Of a stretch of 8,003 bases of DNA, positions 5,431 to 8,003 are shown one piece after another. Positions within the stretch are counted from its first letter, which is position 1. Every line of letters begins with the position of its first letter. The stretch is taken from NCBI GenBank assembly GCA_002362595.1, contig DEUO01000152.1, positions 1-8,003 on the forward strand. The letters are read 5' to 3'. Origin of the DNA: Caryophanales bacterium UBA3260. GTDB lineage: Bacteria > Bacillota_I > Bacilli_A > RF39 > UBA660. A model generated the notes under the pieces. It saw nothing but the letters and a program-made list of their open reading frames with translations, had not been told where the DNA came from and searched no databases. The position numbers were made by a program, and so were the translations under genes.

Positions 5431-7644
5431 ATGGATTATATAAGAGGAAAATTCAAACAAATGATATTTGAATCTGATAATGGATACAAAGTTGGATTAT
5501 TCAGAGTCAAAGAAGCTAGCGAAGATATGTCTATATATGTTAATAAAACAATAACTTTTACTGGTTACTTTGCAAACGTAAATAAAGAAGACTTTTATAA
5601 ACTAATAGGTAATTATGTTTTTAATGAAAGATATGGTAACCAATTTCAAGTATCTAGCTATGAAAGAGAAGAACCCCAAGGTAAAGACGCCATAATATCT
5701 TTCCTATCAAGTGATTTAATAAAAGGATGTGGCGAAAAAACAGCTACAGACATCGTTAATACTTTAGGAGAAAATGCACTAAATATCATAAAAGAGGACT
5801 ATCAAGAATTACTTAAAGTACCAGGTATCAGTGAAGTAAAAGCCAAGCGTATTTATAATTCAATTGTTAAATATCAAAGTACAGATGAAATAATAGTTAA
5901 TTTAAAAAAACTAGGTTTTACTATCAATGAAGCTTTATCTATCCTTAATAAATGGGGAGAAAGCTCTTTAGAAATAGTCGAAAATAACTTATATAAATTA
6001 ATAGATATTATAGACTTCACTAAACTAGATTCTATCTTTCTAAATATGAAAAATGCCGATGATGAAGAAAGAGTATTAGCGTGCATTATAGAGACTTTTA
6101 AAAGACTAGGATTTAAAAATGGTGATACATATCTATATAAAGAAGAAATACTTTCTAATTTACGTAGTGAATTCAAAATATTCGTTGATGAAGAACAACT
6201 AGATATATATCTTGAACAATTATATGCAGAAAAATATATAACTATTGAAAACAATTGTTATTTTTTACAAGAATACTATGAATATGAAGAAAATATATCT
6301 GAGAACTTAGCCTTAATTAGTAAACATAGTAAAGAAAAGATATCTCATTTTGATGACTTAATTGCATCAGTTCAATTAGAATACGATGTAAAATACAATA
6401 CAGATCAGAAAAAAGCCATTAAGAATGCTCTTACTAATCGTGTAAGTATTATAACAGGTGGACCTGGTACAGGAAAAACAACTATCATAAATTCTATTGC
6501 TAAATTATACATGCGTATACATAATCTTACATATAAAGATGTATCTAATGTAATCGCCTTACTAGCTCCAACTGGAAGAGCAGCCAAGAAAATGAGTGAT
6601 TCAACAGGACTTCCTGCTATGACAATTCATCGCTTCTTAAAGTGGAACAAAGAAAAAAACGAATTTCAAATAAATGAATACAACAAAAACTATCAAAAAC
6701 TAATTATCGTTGATGAAGTAAGTATGATAGATACATATCTATTTGATGCCCTATTAAGAGGCTTAAATCATAATATAACATTAGTTTTAGTAGGAGACGC
6801 CAACCAATTACCAAGCGTAGGGCCAGGTCTTATTTTAAATGATTTAATTGAATCAGATATGTTTACTCATACAACATTAGAAACTATTTATCGTCAAAGT
6901 GATAACTCTTATATTCCAATACTTGCCAAAGAAATAAAAGAACATGACATAAGTGAGGAATTTTCTCACCAAACAGATGACTATAATTTCCTTAAAGCAA
7001 GTGGACCATCTATTAAAGAAATGATTCGTCGCATATGCCAGATGAGCCGAGAAAAAGGCCTAACAGAAGAAGACATTCAAGTACTAGCTCCAATGTATCG
7101 TGGTGAAAATGGTATAGACAACCTTAATATCTTACTCCAAGACATCTTTAATCCTAAAGACAAATCCAAAAAAGAAAGTAAATACGGTGATGTTGTATAT
7201 CGTGAACATGATAAAGTTCTCCAATTAGTAAATGATCCTGATAACAACATTTTTAATGGAGATATAGGTTATATAAAAAGTATAAATACAATCACATCTC
7301 CCAAGAAAAAAGAAGTATTTACAATTGATTTTGATGGTAATCAAGTTATATACAATAAAGAAGATTTAAATAACATAAAACATGCTTACGCTATTACCAT
7401 TCATAAAAGTCAAGGTTCAGAATTTGCTCACGTAATAATGCCAGTATCTAAGTCATATTTTAAGATGCTTTATAATAAATTAATATATACAGGTGTTTCA
7501 AGAGCTAAAAAAAGCCTAATAATAATTGGCGAAGAAGAAAGTTTCCTAATGGCTGTAAATAATGATTACTCAAACAATCGTAAAACTCATCTTCGCGAAC
7601 AATTAATGAATAAATTTTTAACTCCTGATGATAATAATTATTAG
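5431..7644 (+). CDS. recD2: RecD2-family ATP-dependent 5'-3' DNA helicase
   Basis: RecD2 is a superfamily 1B helicase that unwinds DNA 5' to 3' and works in DNA repair and replication-fork maintenance in bacteria, independently of RecBC. This 737-residue protein is close to the usual 700-800. It begins with the family's small N-terminal domain (SDNGYKVGLF near residue 15). Helix-hairpin-helix motifs follow at about 95-145 (KGCGEKTA and VPGISEVKAKR). The helicase core has Walker A GGPGTGKT (343-350), Walker B DEVSM (428-432), motif III GDANQLP (455-461), the YRQ motif with R488, TIHKSQGSEF (656-665) and the arginine-finger motif VSRAKK (689-694). All are intact. The stop codon overlaps the ribosome-binding site of the next small gene. 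In Bacillota recD2 often lies near an AI-2E permease and alaS, consistent with the downstream gene here. Confidence 0.97.
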   Translation: MDYIRGKFKQMIFESDNGYKVGLFRVKEASEDMSIYVNKTITFTGYFANVNKEDFYKLIGNYVFNERYGNQFQVSSYEREEPQGKDAIISFLSSDLIKGCGEKTATDIVNTLGENALNIIKEDYQELLKVPGISEVKAKRIYNSIVKYQSTDEIIVNLKKLGFTINEALSILNKWGESSLEIVENNLYKLIDIIDFTKLDSIFLNMKNADDEERVLACIIETFKRLGFKNGDTYLYKEEILSNLRSEFKIFVDEEQLDIYLEQLYAEKYITIENNCYFLQEYYEYEENISENLALISKHSKEKISHFDDLIASVQLEYDVKYNTDQKKAIKNALTNRVSIITGGPGTGKTTIINSIAKLYMRIHNLTYKDVSNVIALLAPTGRAAKKMSDSTGLPAMTIHRFLKWNKEKNEFQINEYNKNYQKLIIVDEVSMIDTYLFDALLRGLNHNITLVLVGDANQLPSVGPGLILNDLIESDMFTHTTLETIYRQSDNSYIPILAKEIKEHDISEEFSHQTDDYNFLKASGPSIKEMIRRICQMSREKGLTEEDIQVLAPMYRGENGIDNLNILLQDIFNPKDKSKKESKYGDVVYREHDKVLQLVNDPDNNIFNGDIGYIKSINTITSPKKKEVFTIDFDGNQVIYNKEDLNNIKHAYAITIHKSQGSEFAHVIMPVSKSYFKMLYNKLIYTGVSRAKKSLIIIGEEESFLMAVNNDYSNNRKTHLREQLMNKFLTPDDNNY

Positions 7645-7650
7645 AGGTGA
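7644..7650 (+). promoter_or_regulatory. Ribosome-binding site overlapping the recD2 stop codon
   Basis: GAGGTGA begins with the last base of the recD2 TAG stop and lies four bases before the ATG at 7655. It is one of the strongest sites in the window, which supports real translation of the small gene and coupling to recD2. Confidence 0.75.
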
Positions 7651-7654
7651 AATT

Positions 7655-7789
7655 ATGAAAAACATGAATAAAAAAGACCTTCTAATTCTATTAGGAGCAA
7701 GTACACTATCAATGCTTTCTGGTATTGTAATAGGTTGTATTAAAGAAAAAATAGCTAATAATACTTACTGTATAATTGACGAAATGTAG
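7655..7789 (+). CDS. 44-residue membrane peptide or possible small lipoprotein
   Basis: This short gene follows recD2 by 10 bases behind a very good ribosome-binding site. It encodes a basic N-terminus (MKNMNKK), a hydrophobic segment (residues 9-27) containing small residues, a cysteine at residue 28, and a polar tail with a second cysteine (C39). Two readings fit. It may be a single-pass membrane peptide with the N-terminus inside. Alternatively, VIGC (25-28) may be a lipobox, which would release a 17-residue lipid-anchored peptide. Small membrane proteins also sit between recD2 and the permease in some relatives, but I cannot name a family. It is probably translated with recD2 and lies in the same transcript. 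Function is unknown. Confidence 0.65.
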   Translation: MKNMNKKDLLILLGASTLSMLSGIVIGCIKEKIANNTYCIIDEM

Positions 7790-7810
7790 GACCAAATAAC
7801 ATGGTCCTTT
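7788..7810 (+). terminator. Hairpin after the 44-residue gene, weak or partial terminator
   Basis: A perfect 7-bp stem (AGGACCA with TGGTCCT) around a 7-base loop begins in the TAG stop codon. Only three T follow before ATAAATT, so termination may be inefficient. It could reduce, rather than stop, transcription into the transporter gene, or protect the upstream message's 3' end. Confidence 0.5.
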
Positions 7811-7828
7811 ATAAATTGGAGAAATATT

Positions 7829-8003
7829 ATGAATGAAAAAAAATTAAAAGAACTTGTATTATTTCTACTAGCTATTATCTTAATAACTTTTATTGTTAAA
7901 TATACAAAAATAATTTCCTTTATAAGTAAAATACTAACAATCCTTATCCCTGTCTTTATTGGTTTTATTTATGCCTGGTTATTTAACCCTTTAATACAAC
8001 CTA
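7829..8003 (+). CDS. AI-2E family transporter, N-terminal part (3' partial)
   Basis: The first 58 residues are visible and the gene runs off the right edge. A short charged start (MNEKKLKE) leads into a membrane segment (about residues 9-23). A second hydrophobic stretch contains the family's typical early motif, here LIPVFIGFIYAWLFNPLIQP (residues 38-57). AI-2E family proteins are eight-helix membrane permeases; members have been linked to autoinducer-2 export, sodium-proton exchange or other small-molecule efflux, so the substrate cannot be told. The start has GGAG (7818-7821) seven bases upstream. Its position after recD2 matches the yrrC-yrrI-alaS neighbourhood of Bacillus subtilis relatives. 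No convincing separate promoter is seen, so it is probably co-transcribed with recD2 past the small hairpin. Confidence 0.85.
   Translation, partial: MNEKKLKELVLFLLAIILITFIVKYTKIISFISKILTILIPVFIGFIYAWLFNPLIQP

Noticed and set aside
5874..6254. Open frame on the minus strand inside recD2
   Set aside because: It lies opposite well-conserved recD2 coding sequence and has a low-complexity serine-rich product; an antisense shadow.
1..8003. Defence, phage or CRISPR system
   Set aside because: No spaced repeats, nuclease, integrase, phage structural or toxin-antitoxin signatures were seen. The only helicase is an ordinary RecD2 with all its usual domains.

Overview
This strongly A+T-rich window reads like a chromosomal segment of a low-GC Bacillota lineage. 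Strong Shine-Dalgarno sites (GAGG, AGGAG, AAGGTGG, GAGGTGA) precede the genes, sigma-A-type promoters are visible, hairpin-plus-T terminators sit right at stop codons, and a recD2 helicase gene is followed by an AI-2E-family permease gene. The compactness and base composition suggest a gut Erysipelotrichia- or RF39-like Bacilli lineage, but that placement is inference. All the Trp codons I noticed are TGG and no gene contains an in-frame TGA, so the standard bacterial code fits. I see no mobile element, CRISPR array, tRNA or rRNA.

Region 1 (1-3309) is a two-gene phosphorelay. A multi-pass membrane hybrid histidine kinase, cut by the left edge, carries a kinase core and two receiver domains. 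A separate protein with an Hpt domain followed by a receiver comes next, and a terminator closes the unit. Together they hold every phosphotransfer step (His-Asp-His-Asp), but neither visible protein has a DNA-binding or enzymatic output domain. The kinase linker has ten consecutive lysines, while the Hpt-receiver linker is about half Asp/Glu.

Region 2 (3326-4463) is a self-contained transcription unit with its own sigma-A promoter and terminator. It encodes a single-pass membrane protein of unknown function.

Region 3 (4470-5395) is a second independent unit: a 207-residue unknown protein and a closely spaced 71-residue protein, with a good promoter in front and a terminator behind.

Region 4 (5405-8003) starts with recD2 (737 residues, all main helicase motifs present). 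It continues with a 44-residue membrane peptide or possible lipopeptide whose ribosome-binding site overlaps the recD2 stop codon. After a small hairpin comes the 5' end of an AI-2E-family transporter that runs off the right edge. In Bacillus subtilis and relatives recD2 (yrrC) lies near an AI-2E permease (yrrI), alaS, yrzL, yrrK and yrzB, so alaS may lie just beyond the window.

The most interesting signals are the oppositely charged linkers of the two phosphorelay proteins, an A-rich slippery tract that could switch off the second receiver, a C-rich codon island covering the kinase phospho-histidine region, and the tiny membrane peptide between recD2 and the transporter.
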